Below, piece after piece: positions 1 to 7,726 of a stretch of DNA of 9,839 nt. The position numbers and the translations under genes are program-made. The notes under the pieces were generated by a model. It had not been told where the DNA came from and made no database searches. It saw nothing but the letters and a program-made list of their open reading frames with translations. Every line of letters begins with the position of its first letter. Position 1 is the first letter of the stretch. The DNA comes from a bacterium (GTDB lineage Bacteria > JAUVQV01 > DATDCY01), in assembly GCA_036524115.1 (NCBI GenBank), contig DATDCY010000047.1, positions 1 to 9,839 of the forward strand, in the 5' to 3' direction.

Positions 1-242
1 GCCGGTGCGGGGTTCGGGGCGGAAGCCGGGGCGCCGGCCGGGGCCTGGAGCGGCGAGGCGGCCGGCTTGGGAGGTTCGGCGTCTTTGGGCGTCAATTTTA
101 GATCATCCACAAGGAAGCGGACCTCCATGTAAGTCAGCCGCAGCCCGAAATCTGTCGCGAGCTGATTCTGAATTTCCGAAAGCTTGAGCCCTTGCCGAAT
201 CCATTCGGCGACTTTCGTGCGTTGTGCTTCGTCCAGGTTCAT
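1..242 (-). CDS. Partial small conserved protein, verrucomicrobial-like, HTH-like N terminus
   Basis: This leftward gene starts at an ATG at 242-240 and runs off the left edge, giving 80 full codons. On the minus strand an AGGA sits a few bases before the ATG (GCAGGAACGAT then ATG), which supports the start. The protein opens MNLDEAQRTKVAEWIRQGLK, and its first ~54 residues look like two or three helices: residues 10-30 (KVAEWI..GLKLSEIQ..L) resemble a helix-turn-helix, followed by LTYMEVRFLVDDLKL. From about residue 58 it becomes a Pro/Ala-rich linker, so a further domain or a low-complexity tail probably lies beyond the edge. From memory the N-terminal pattern matches a small family of unknown function common in Verrucomicrobiota; I cannot check this here. 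Its codons are less GC-rich (AAA, ATT, TTG, CTA) than those of the genes to the right, which suggests a different origin. The function is unknown; DNA binding is only a guess. Confidence 0.7.
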   Translation of the reverse strand, partial: MNLDEAQRTKVAEWIRQGLKLSEIQNQLATDFGLRLTYMEVRFLVDDLKLTPKDAEPPKPAASPLQAPAGAPASAPNPAP

Positions 243-446
243 ATCGTTCCTGCTGAATAGTTCGTGGTGGAGGCGGGCCAATGCAACTCTTTTCTGCCCG
301 CCGCCCCGGCTGTTTAGCCGGACACCGCCGTTTTGGTGCAGGAGACGAAGGCCCTCATCTCTCGATGACGGGGGAATCTCGGGGTTGTTCTCGAGCGGCG
401 GCCCCAGTGTGCGGTTTCTCACGAGGTACTACGGCGAGGTCAGTGA
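243..446. other. Gene-free stretch upstream of the leftward gene and before accB
   Basis: I see no convincing gene here. The short open frames on the plus strand show no family resemblance and have arginine-, serine- and proline-rich shadow composition. GC rises from about 55% (61-300) to about 66% (301-480) and then to 77% at 481-540. The stretch should hold the promoter of the leftward gene, but I could not find a good -35/-10 pair. It contains one short perfect hairpin at 306-321. The right end is set by the in-frame stop (444-446) that closes the accB reading frame on its upstream side. Confidence 0.5.
306..321. repeat. Short perfect hairpin (6-bp stem, 4-base loop)
   Basis: CCGGCT, a GTTT loop and AGCCGG form a perfect 6-bp stem. 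There is no T-run on either side, so it is not a classical terminator. It lies about 65 bases upstream of the leftward gene's ATG, in its probable 5' region. It may be an operator, a leader structure or chance. Confidence 0.3.
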
Positions 447-737
447 GCCTCTCGTGGGGCGCCAGGGAAGTCGGGTCTCCAGCCGCCCCCGGGCGTGGCC
501 ATCGTGACGGCCCCGCTCGTCGGCCGGTTCTACCGTTCGCCGTCGCCGGAGGCCGGTCCCTACGTCGAGGTCGGCGACCGGGTGCGCAAGGGCCAGGTGC
601 TCTGCATCATCGAGGCCATGAAGCTGATGAACCAGATCGAAGCCGAGCAGGCGGGCACCGTGCGGGCGGTCCTCGCGGAGGACGGCAAGCCCGTCGAGTT
701 CGGGGAGCCGCTCTTCGAGATCGACACGACGGGCTAG
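447..737 (+). CDS. accB: Biotin carboxyl carrier protein of acetyl-CoA carboxylase, 5'-truncated
   Basis: This is the biotinyl domain of AccB, which carries CO2 on biotin from AccC to the carboxyltransferase that makes malonyl-CoA. The recognisable protein begins at about 495 (GTG, read [20 protein letters not shown]) and holds the canonical biotinylation motif EAMKLMN, with the target Lys encoded at 621-623. The frame is open back to 447 and reads a Pro-rich stretch (QPPPG) like the AccB linker. However, the usual ~70-residue N-terminal part (the acidic helix region plus Ala/Pro linker) is absent, and a stop lies at 444-446. The GTG at 495 has no nearby ribosome binding site. I therefore read this as a 5'-truncated accB rather than a natural 80-residue protein. 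The stop is 15 bases before the accC ATG, the usual accBC arrangement. Biotinyl-domain identity is near certain; the 5' end is unresolved. Confidence 0.85.
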   Translation, partial: ASRGAPGKSGLQPPPGVAIVTAPLVGRFYRSPSPEAGPYVEVGDRVRKGQVLCIIEAMKLMNQIEAEQAGTVRAVLAEDGKPVEFGEPLFEIDTTG

Positions 738-752
738 GGCGCGGCGGGGGCG

Positions 753-2089
<1,337 letters not shown>

Positions 2090-2093
<4 letters not shown>

Positions 2094-2815
2094 GCGCGAC
2101 CCGGGCGCCGCGGCTGATCGTCATCCCGGACCCGCGCTTCGTCCGCCGAAGAACGAAGACGGGGACGGATTCATATTCCGGCGAACGCGGCAGGAGCGTG
2201 GGCGTTGCCGGCGCGGAAACTAGATCTGTCCCCGCTTGGGAGGGGCTGGCGCTCGCGGCTCTCGCCGGCGGCGCCGATGCGATCCAGCTGCGTGCCAAGC
2301 ACCTCCCCGACGCCCAGGTGATCGTCCTCGGTCGGCGGCTCGCCGCCGCCTGCCGCGAGCGCGGCGCGCTCTTCTTCGTCAACGACGACGCGGCGGCGGC
2401 GCTCGCCTGCGGCGCGGACGGCGTCCACGTCGGCCCGGGCGACTCCGCGCCTGACGAGGCGCGGCGCCTGCTCGGGCCGCGCGGGCTCATCGGCGTGTCC
2501 ATCTACGCGGCGGCGGACGTCGCGGCGGCCGAAGCGGCGGGCGCGGCCTACGTCGCCGTCGGGGCGGTGTTCCCGACGGCCACCAAGAAGATCGCGCCGG
2601 TCGGCCTCGAGGGGGTGCGCCGGCTGCGGGCGGCGACGCCGCTGCCGATCGTCGCCATCGGCGGGATCACGGCGGGGAACGCCGCGTCGGCGATCGCCGC
2701 GGGCGCGGACGGCGTCGCGGTGATCTCCGCGGTCAGCGGGGCGGCGGACCCCGAGGCGGCGACGCGGGAGCTGCGGGCGGTGGTGGCGGAAGCCCTCGCG
2801 GCCAGGGGCGCCTAG
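2090..2815 (+). CDS. thiE: Thiamine-phosphate synthase with an in-frame palindromic insertion
   Basis: ThiE joins HMP-pyrophosphate and thiazole phosphate to make thiamine phosphate in a TIM-barrel fold. From the GTG at 2090 (GTGA overlap with the accC stop) the product has 241 residues. Residues 8-17 ([10 protein letters not shown]) match the first barrel strand. Family motifs follow: QLRAK (66-70), ND (98-99), GVHVGPGD (111-118), GVSI (135-138), FPTATKK (161-167, the phosphate/pyrophosphate-binding loop), VAIGGI (188-193) and VISAVSG (211-217). The T-x-T-K residues favour ThiE over the isomerase-like TenI. The oddity is residues ~18-50, absent from the usual family pattern and encoded mainly by an 82-bp palindrome at 2156-2237, which separates strand 1 from the helix leading to GGADAIQLR. 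The frame is intact, so the enzyme may still fold with a surface loop, or may be impaired. Confidence 0.85.
2156..2237. repeat. Imperfect palindromic (REP/MITE-like) element inserted inside thiE
   Basis: The left arm (about 2156-2188) and right arm (about 2202-2237) are imperfect inverted repeats around a ~13-base loop. Reading the left arm forward and the right arm as reverse complement gives matching blocks AAG, CGGGGAC, GAT, TTCC, GGC and AACGC in the same order, with small differences between them. The outer ends read ...GGGGACGGATT and AGATCTGTCCCC.... From memory, GGGGACAGATT-type ends are typical of short palindromic elements, some linked to IS200-like or RAYT transposases, in deltaproteobacterial and metagenomic DNA; I cannot confirm that here. 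The element contains A/T-richer triplets (TTCATATTC, AAACTAGATC) unlike the flanking coding DNA. It is read through in frame as part of ThiE. Confidence 0.7.
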
Positions 2816-2829
2816 AGCGAGGATTCCCG

Positions 2830-2858
2830 TTGCGGGGCGGGTGGGCGCGGGGCATACT
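2830..2858 (+). promoter_or_regulatory. Candidate sigma70-type promoter for gcvH
   Basis: TTGCGG (2830-2835) and CATACT (2853-2858) are separated by exactly 17 bases. They match the -35 at 3/6 and the -10 at 4/6 positions. The pair sits in the 74-base gap between thiE and gcvH, about 31 bases before the gcvH ATG, which leaves a short leader containing the strong GAGGAGGT ribosome site. The match is modest in GC-rich DNA. Confidence 0.4.
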
Positions 2859-2889
2859 CGTGCCGGCCCCGACCCCGAGGAGGTGAGCG

Positions 2890-3282
2890 ATGCAGTTCCC
2901 GGCCGACCTCAGATACACGAAAGAGCACGTCTGGGTCCGCCTCGAGGGCGCGGAGGCGGTCGTCGGGATCACGGACCACGCGCAGAAGGAACTGGGGGAC
3001 ATCGTCTTCGTCGAGACCCCGCGGCCGGGCGCGACGCTGACGCGGGGCAAGCCGTTCGGCGTGGTCGAGTCCGTGAAGTCGGTGTCGGATCTCTACGCCC
3101 CGCTCGGCGGCACCGTCGCGCGCGTCAACGAGGCGCTGGCGTCGACGCCGGAGATCGTGAACAAGGACCCGTACGGCGCCGGCTGGATGATCGCGGTCTC
3201 GTCCGTCGACGCCGCGGAAGTCGCGGGCCTGATGGACGTGGCGGCCTACGAGACGCTGGTGAGGGAGGTCACAGGAGGTTGA
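2890..3282 (+). CDS. gcvH: Glycine cleavage system H protein (lipoyl carrier)
   Basis: GcvH carries the aminomethyl intermediate on a lipoyl-lysine between the P, T and L proteins of the glycine cleavage system. In some bacteria it is also the first acceptor of octanoyl or lipoyl groups. The 130-residue product has the normal family length and the full motif set: YTKEHVWV near the N terminus, GITDHAQKELGDIVFVE (26-42), the lipoylation site VESVKSVSDLYAP with Lys63 (codon at 3076-3078), VNEAL, and the C-terminal NKDPYGAGWM. The start is secure, with GAGGAGGT at 2877-2884 ending five bases before the ATG. No gcvT, gcvP or lpd is visible nearby, so its partners must lie elsewhere or it serves mainly as a lipoyl relay. 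A LipM-like gene two genes downstream could modify it. The stop codon overlaps the -35 of the next gene. Confidence 0.96.
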   Translation: MQFPADLRYTKEHVWVRLEGAEAVVGITDHAQKELGDIVFVETPRPGATLTRGKPFGVVESVKSVSDLYAPLGGTVARVNEALASTPEIVNKDPYGAGWMIAVSSVDAAEVAGLMDVAAYETLVREVTGG

Positions 3283-3306
3283 CAGAATCCAGCGTCATTA
3301 AATAAA
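3279..3306 (+). promoter_or_regulatory. Candidate sigma70-type promoter for the surface protein gene
   Basis: A perfect TTGACA at 3279-3284 overlaps the gcvH stop codon. AATAAA at 3301-3306, a 4/6 match to the -10, lies after a 16-base spacer. The surrounding 3283-3335 stretch is strikingly AT-rich for this genome. Transcription from here would leave a leader of about 50 bases before the ATG at 3365. The rest of the intergenic stretch shows no clear riboswitch or terminator. Confidence 0.5.
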
Positions 3307-3364
3307 GTTCGAAATCGGTCCGCTAAGTTAACGTGCCGTCGCATGCCACCAAAGGGAGGGGCGC

Positions 3365-6300
3365 ATGAAAAGGCAGGTTGGGAAGGCTGGACAGTCGCTG
3401 CTAATCCTGTTGTCACTTATCCTCGTACCACTGTTGATGGCTGCGGTCCCGGCGGCCGCGCAGACGATCGCAGTCACCGCGCCGAACGGGGGCGAGACGT
3501 GGACCGCAGGATCCTCCTGCACCGTCAACTGGACCACCATCGGGGATGTCGACCAGTTGGTGACGATCTCTCTCTACAAGTCGGGGATACTGGATCGGGT
3601 CATCACGCCGTCCATCGCGACGACGGGGAACTCGGGGGCCTATGTCTGGACGATACCCAACGACCCGGCCGACCCGGTGGCCCCCGGGGCGGACTACATG
3701 ATCAGGGTCGCCAAGGCGTCTGACCCCACAGTCTTCGACGAGAGCGATGCCGCCTTCACCATCGCCCCGCCCATCCCGCGCCTGATCACCGCCCCGGCAG
3801 GGGGGGAAATCTGGCACATCGGCTCGCCGCAGACGATCACGTGGCGCAAGGAGGCCTTCCTCGGCACCAACGTCAACATCAGGCTCTTCAGGGACCAGCA
3901 GGCGCCCTCCCCGGGCGCCGAGACGATCATCGTCCTCAACGCGCCCAACAACGGCTCCTTCATCTGGGCCATCCCCCCGGGCACTGAGCCTGGCTCGACG
4001 TACCGCGTCAAGGTTCATGGCGTGATCGCCGGGACCGAGGTCACCGGCGACTTCGCCTACAGCGACAACTACTTCAGCATCGTGGAGCCTGGCTTCCAGG
4101 TGCTCAGCCCGAACGGCGGGGAGAACTGGGTGGCGGGGACGACCCGCTCGATCATCTGGGGTGCCGCCGCGGCGGCCGGCGCGGATGTCCGCATCGAGCT
4201 CTACAAGGGCGGCTCTCTCGAGACGGTCATCGCCGCCTCGACGCCCAACACGGGCGGCTTCCCCTGGCCGATCCCTGCCGATCAGCCGCTCGGGAGCAAC
4301 TACGTCGTCCGGGTGACCTCGGTCGCCGACCCGACGCTCTTCGACGAGAGCGACGCGCAGTTCACGATCGGCTCGTCGGCAAGCATCATCTCCTACCCGG
4401 TCGGCGGCGAGGTCTGGGTCACCGGCACGCCCGAGGTCATCTCCTGGCGCCTGGACGCCGTCCCGAGCAGCACCGCAAACCTCTATCTCGTGCGCGGGCA
4501 GTCCGACCCGAATCCGGGCGGCGAGAGCATCATCATCCTCGGCGTGCCGAACACCGGCTCCTTCTCCTGGAACATCCCGAAGTCGATCCCGCCGGACGTC
4601 AACTACCGGGTGAAGCTGGAGTACAAGGTGATCGTGGGCGATACGGAGGTCACCCGCTCCACCTACAGCGACAACTACTTCACCATCACCCAGCCGAGCT
4701 TCCAGGTGCTCACGCCCAACGGCGGGGAGAACTGGCTGACGGCGACGACCCAGTCCATCACCTGGATGACGAGCGCCGCCGCCGGCGCGTTCGTCAACAT
4801 CGACCTCTACCGGGGCGGGGCGCTGTACAGCCCCATCATCGCGAACGTGGCCAACACCGGCAGCTACGCCTGGGCGATTCCCGCCGGGCAGGCGCTGGGG
4901 AACGACTACACGATCCGGGTCACCTCGGTCGCGCAGCCGACGCTCTTCGACGAGAGCGACACGCCCTTCACCATCGCCACCTCGGCCAGCATCATCACCT
5001 CCCCCGTCGGCGGCGAGGTCTGGCTTTCCGGCACGTCGCAGACGATCGCCTGGCAGCAGGGCTCCGTGAACAGCGACGCCGTCAGCCTCTATCTCGTGCG
5101 GGGGCAGTCCGACCCCAACCCCGGCGGCGAGACGATCATCATCCTCAACTACCCGAACAACGGCTCGTTCTCGTGGACGGTCCCGACGTCCATCCCGCCC
5201 GACAGCAACTATCGCGTCAAGCTCGTCGCCGGCGCCGTGGAGACGTACAGCGACAACTACTTCACGATCACCCAGCCGAGCTTCCGGATGCTCGCGCCGA
5301 ACGGCGGCGAGACCTGGGTGGCGGGGATGACGCGGACGGTCACCTGGGCGACGGGTGCCGCCGGCGCCACGGTGCGCCTCGACCTCTACAAGAGCGGTGC
5401 GCCCTATGCCGTCATCGCCAACCCGACGGCCAACACCGGCAGCTACACCTGGTCGATCCCGGCCGGCCAGACGCCCGGCGATGATTACACGATCCGGGTC
5501 ACCTCGATCACCGATCCGACGCTGTTCGACGACAGCGACGGCGCGTTCAGCATCGGCTCGTCGGCCGGCATCATCACCTCGCCCATCGGCGGCGAGGTCT
5601 GGCTCGGCGGCGAGATGCAGGCGATCACCTGGAGGCAGGACCTCATCGACGCCACCACCGTGACCCTCGCGCTCGTGAAGGGGCAGTCCGACCCGAGCCC
5701 GGGCGGCGAGACCCCGATCATCGCGAACGTCCCGAACAACGGCTCGTTCGCCTGGACGATCCCCGCCTCGATCCTCTCCGACAGCGACTACCGCGTGAAG
5801 CTCGTGGGCGGCCCGGTCACGGCCTACAGCGACAACTACTTCTCCATCCAGCAGGCCGACCTGCGGGTGGTGTCGCCCAACGGCGGCGAGAAGTGGCTGG
5901 CGGGGTCCACGCACACCATCACCTGGACGACGACCGGTGTCGCGGCCCCGAACGTGCGGATCGACCTCCTCAAGGCCGGCAAGCTCAACAGCGTCATCTC
6001 CACGTCCGCGCCCGACAGCGGCTCCTACGCCTGGACGATCCGCAACGAGCAGAACCCCGGCGCGGACTACACGATCCGCGTTGCGTCCCTGGCGAACGCG
6101 CAGGTGGCGGGGGAGAGCTTCGAGGGCTTCACCATCCTCTCGGAGCCGCCGTACGACATCATCCTCTCCGACGACACCGCCCAGACCTACGCCCCGATCG
6201 GCACCGCTGTCGGCACGTTCAGCACGCTCGACCCGAACCCCGGTGACACCTTCACCTACTCGCTCGACTTCTGCGTCGCTTGCGACAACGCCTCGTTCCG

Positions 6301-7618
6301 CATTGCCGGCAACCAGCTCCAGACGGGCGAGGTCTTCATGACGGCCGGGGCGACGAAGACCATTTCGGTGACCTCCACCGACCAGAGCGGCCAGTCGGTG
6401 AAGCGGGACTTCAAGATCCACGTCGTGACGCCGAACCAGGCGCCGACCGACATCTCGCTGAACGACAGCGTGATCGTCACCGGGCTGCCGTCCGGCACGA
6501 GGGTCGGGGAGTTCAGCTCGGCCGACCCGAACACCGCGGACCCGAACTTCGGCGAGACGTTCCTGTACACGCTGGTCAACACGCTGGCATTCCCGGACAA
6601 CAGCGACTTCCGGATTGTCGGCAACCAGCTCCAGACCGCGACGATCTTCGCGAACGCGGCCACCCTGACCAAGACCATCCGCGTCCAGTCGACGGACAAG
6701 GGCGGTTTGTTCCGGGTCGAGACGTTCACGATCACCGTGAGCGTGAACGAGGCGCCCGTGCTCGCGCCCATCGGCAACAAGTCCGTCAACGAGGGGCAGC
6801 TGCTCTCGTTCACGCTCTCGGCCAGCGACCCCAACGGCGACCCGCTGGTCTTCTCCGCCTCGAGCCTCCCCTCCGGGGCGACGCTCACCGGGGCGGCCTT
6901 CAGCTGGGTCCCGAACAACACCCAGGCCGGCGTCTACACCGTGCACTTCGAGGTGACGGACGGGGCGATGGTCGACTTCGAGGACATCACCATCACCGTC
7001 AACGACGTCAACCCGACGCTCTTCTTCGAGCAGTTCACCGACGGAACGTCGGCTGGGGACACGAACTGGACCAAGAACGCCGGTCTCTGGACCGTCACCG
7101 CGGGCAAGCGCTACCGGGCGACGTCCGCCGCCGTGACCAGCCTCTCGACGGTCAAGACGGCGTTCCTGCCGCGCATCTCGGCGGGGCGGATCGAGGGCCT
7201 GGTGCGGATGATCACCCTGACGGCAGGCCAGAACGTCATGCTGGTCTTCTCGTTCCAGGACGGGACGAAGTACCGTTACGTGCAGCTCATCCCCGGGGCG
7301 GGCGGTCTGCCCGGCGAGATCCGGGTCGGTCAGGCGGGGTCCTTCGGCGGGGTCGGCGCCGGCATCAAGGCGCGCAACGCCGTTGCCGCAGCCGTCGCGA
7401 CCGATTACCCGTTGCGGATCGATGCCTACACGGACGGCAGGACGAAGGTCTACTATCGCGGGGTTCTCGTGCTGAACTACAAGTTCCCCACGGCCGTGGC
7501 CGGTCTCGTGGGCGTCGGTGTCGTGCGCAACGGTGCCGAGTTCGACAACTTCCGGGTGTCCGACACGACGGTGCTGCCGGCCTGGGCGGCCAGGCCGGCG
7601 GTCGAAGCCGCGGAGTAG
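3365..7618 (+). CDS. Large secreted multidomain surface protein: nine Kre9/KNH-type Ig domains, cadherin-like domains, concanavalin-like C terminus
   Basis: This 1417-residue protein is probably exported by Sec. AGGGAGGGG just before the ATG supports the start. The basic N terminus (MKRQVGK) and hydrophobic core form a signal peptide likely cut after Ala32 (AAA before QT). Nine Ig-like domains of the Kre9/KNH type follow at about 34-133, 138-240, 244-335, 339-441, 445-537, 541-635, 639-730, 735-828 and 832-924. Two cadherin-like domains lie at 928-1021 and 1024-1126 (APIGTAVGTF, NQLQT), and a He_PIG-type Ig domain (NEGQLLSFTLSASDPNGDPL) at 1128-1213. A jelly-roll, concanavalin/LamG-like domain fills about 1217-1400 (ending GVGVVRNGAEFDNFRVSD), followed by a short Ala-rich tail. 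I see no LPXTG, PEP-CTERM or transmembrane anchor. Adhesion or carbohydrate binding is inferred from the domains; no catalytic motif is visible. It has its own promoter and a strong terminator, so it looks like a single-gene transcription unit. Confidence 0.93.
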   Translation: MKRQVGKAGQSLLILLSLILVPLLMAAVPAAAQTIAVTAPNGGETWTAGSSCTVNWTTIGDVDQLVTISLYKSGILDRVITPSIATTGNSGAYVWTIPNDPADPVAPGADYMIRVAKASDPTVFDESDAAFTIAPPIPRLITAPAGGEIWHIGSPQTITWRKEAFLGTNVNIRLFRDQQAPSPGAETIIVLNAPNNGSFIWAIPPGTEPGSTYRVKVHGVIAGTEVTGDFAYSDNYFSIVEPGFQVLSPNGGENWVAGTTRSIIWGAAAAAGADVRIELYKGGSLETVIAASTPNTGGFPWPIPADQPLGSNYVVRVTSVADPTLFDESDAQFTIGSSASIISYPVGGEVWVTGTPEVISWRLDAVPSSTANLYLVRGQSDPNPGGESIIILGVPNTGSFSWNIPKSIPPDVNYRVKLEYKVIVGDTEVTRSTYSDNYFTITQPSFQVLTPNGGENWLTATTQSITWMTSAAAGAFVNIDLYRGGALYSPIIANVANTGSYAWAIPAGQALGNDYTIRVTSVAQPTLFDESDTPFTIATSASIITSPVGGEVWLSGTSQTIAWQQGSVNSDAVSLYLVRGQSDPNPGGETIIILNYPNNGSFSWTVPTSIPPDSNYRVKLVAGAVETYSDNYFTITQPSFRMLAPNGGETWVAGMTRTVTWATGAAGATVRLDLYKSGAPYAVIANPTANTGSYTWSIPAGQTPGDDYTIRVTSITDPTLFDDSDGAFSIGSSAGIITSPIGGEVWLGGEMQAITWRQDLIDATTVTLALVKGQSDPSPGGETPIIANVPNNGSFAWTIPASILSDSDYRVKLVGGPVTAYSDNYFSIQQADLRVVSPNGGEKWLAGSTHTITWTTTGVAAPNVRIDLLKAGKLNSVISTSAPDSGSYAWTIRNEQNPGADYTIRVASLANAQVAGESFEGFTILSEPPYDIILSDDTAQTYAPIGTAVGTFSTLDPNPGDTFTYSLDFCVACDNASFRIAGNQLQTGEVFMTAGATKTISVTSTDQSGQSVKRDFKIHVVTPNQAPTDISLNDSVIVTGLPSGTRVGEFSSADPNTADPNFGETFLYTLVNTLAFPDNSDFRIVGNQLQTATIFANAATLTKTIRVQSTDKGGLFRVETFTITVSVNEAPVLAPIGNKSVNEGQLLSFTLSASDPNGDPLVFSASSLPSGATLTGAAFSWVPNNTQAGVYTVHFEVTDGAMVDFEDITITVNDVNPTLFFEQFTDGTSAGDTNWTKNAGLWTVTAGKRYRATSAAVTSLSTVKTAFLPRISAGRIEGLVRMITLTAGQNVMLVFSFQDGTKYRYVQLIPGAGGLPGEIRVGQAGSFGGVGAGIKARNAVAAAVATDYPLRIDAYTDGRTKVYYRGVLVLNYKFPTAVAGLVGVGVVRNGAEFDNFRVSDTTVLPAWAARPAVEAAE
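3464..6136 (+). repeat. Alternating A/B tandem domain array (A1-B1-A2-B2-A3-B3-A4-B4-A5)
   Basis: The nine Ig-like domains are of two types that alternate strictly. Type A starts with a PNGGE-W motif and ends like FDESD..FTI (starts at 3464, 4094, 4697, 5279 and 5858). Type B starts with GGEVW or GGEIW, carries a RGQSDPNPGGE-type loop and ends YSDNYF plus S/T-I (starts at 3776, 4379, 4985 and 5567). The repeating unit is therefore an A+B pair, with spacings of 630, 603, 582 and 579 bases. The 18-base string TACAGCGACAACTACTTC is identical in all four B units (4058, 4664, 5246 and 5825), so similarity holds at DNA level. This points to duplication of pairs, with recombination possible. Confidence 0.9.
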
Positions 7619-7654
7619 GCCGGAGAAGGCCCGTTACGTCCTGAAGCGGGATCG

Positions 7655-7698
7655 GGCCGGGTCCCCTGACCGTGGGTCGGGGGACCCGGCCTTTTTTT
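7655..7698 (+). terminator. Strong intrinsic terminator after the surface protein gene
   Basis: GGCCGGGTCCCC (7655-7666) pairs perfectly with GGGGACCCGGCC (7680-7691). The inner GACC/GGTC (7668-7671 and 7675-7678) extends the stem through one T-G wobble to 17 pairs with a GTG triloop. Seven T residues follow at once (7692-7698). It begins 37 bases after the surface gene stop and ends only 28 bases before the next ATG. Confidence 0.95.
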
Positions 7699-7726
7699 CT
7701 GGAACCGGCCGGGAGGCGATGCGCCC

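Noticed and set aside
3307-3364. Riboswitch or small RNA in the leader of the surface protein gene
   Set aside because: The leader is only about 50 bases long and shows no stable hairpin or known aptamer pattern by eye.
3464-6136. Regularly spaced repeats as a possible CRISPR or non-coding array
   Set aside because: The repeats are ~300-base protein domains in one continuous reading frame, not short repeats with spacers.
3413-6946. 1177-codon open frame on the minus strand
   Set aside because: It lies antisense to the surface protein gene, is rich in Arg, Asp, Val and Gly as expected of a GC-rich shadow, and has no family motif. The plus-strand frame has a signal peptide and clear domains.
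7719-7721. Alternative ATG for the LipM-like gene, closer to the ribosome site
   Set aside because: It is eight bases upstream of 7727 and out of frame with the family motifs.
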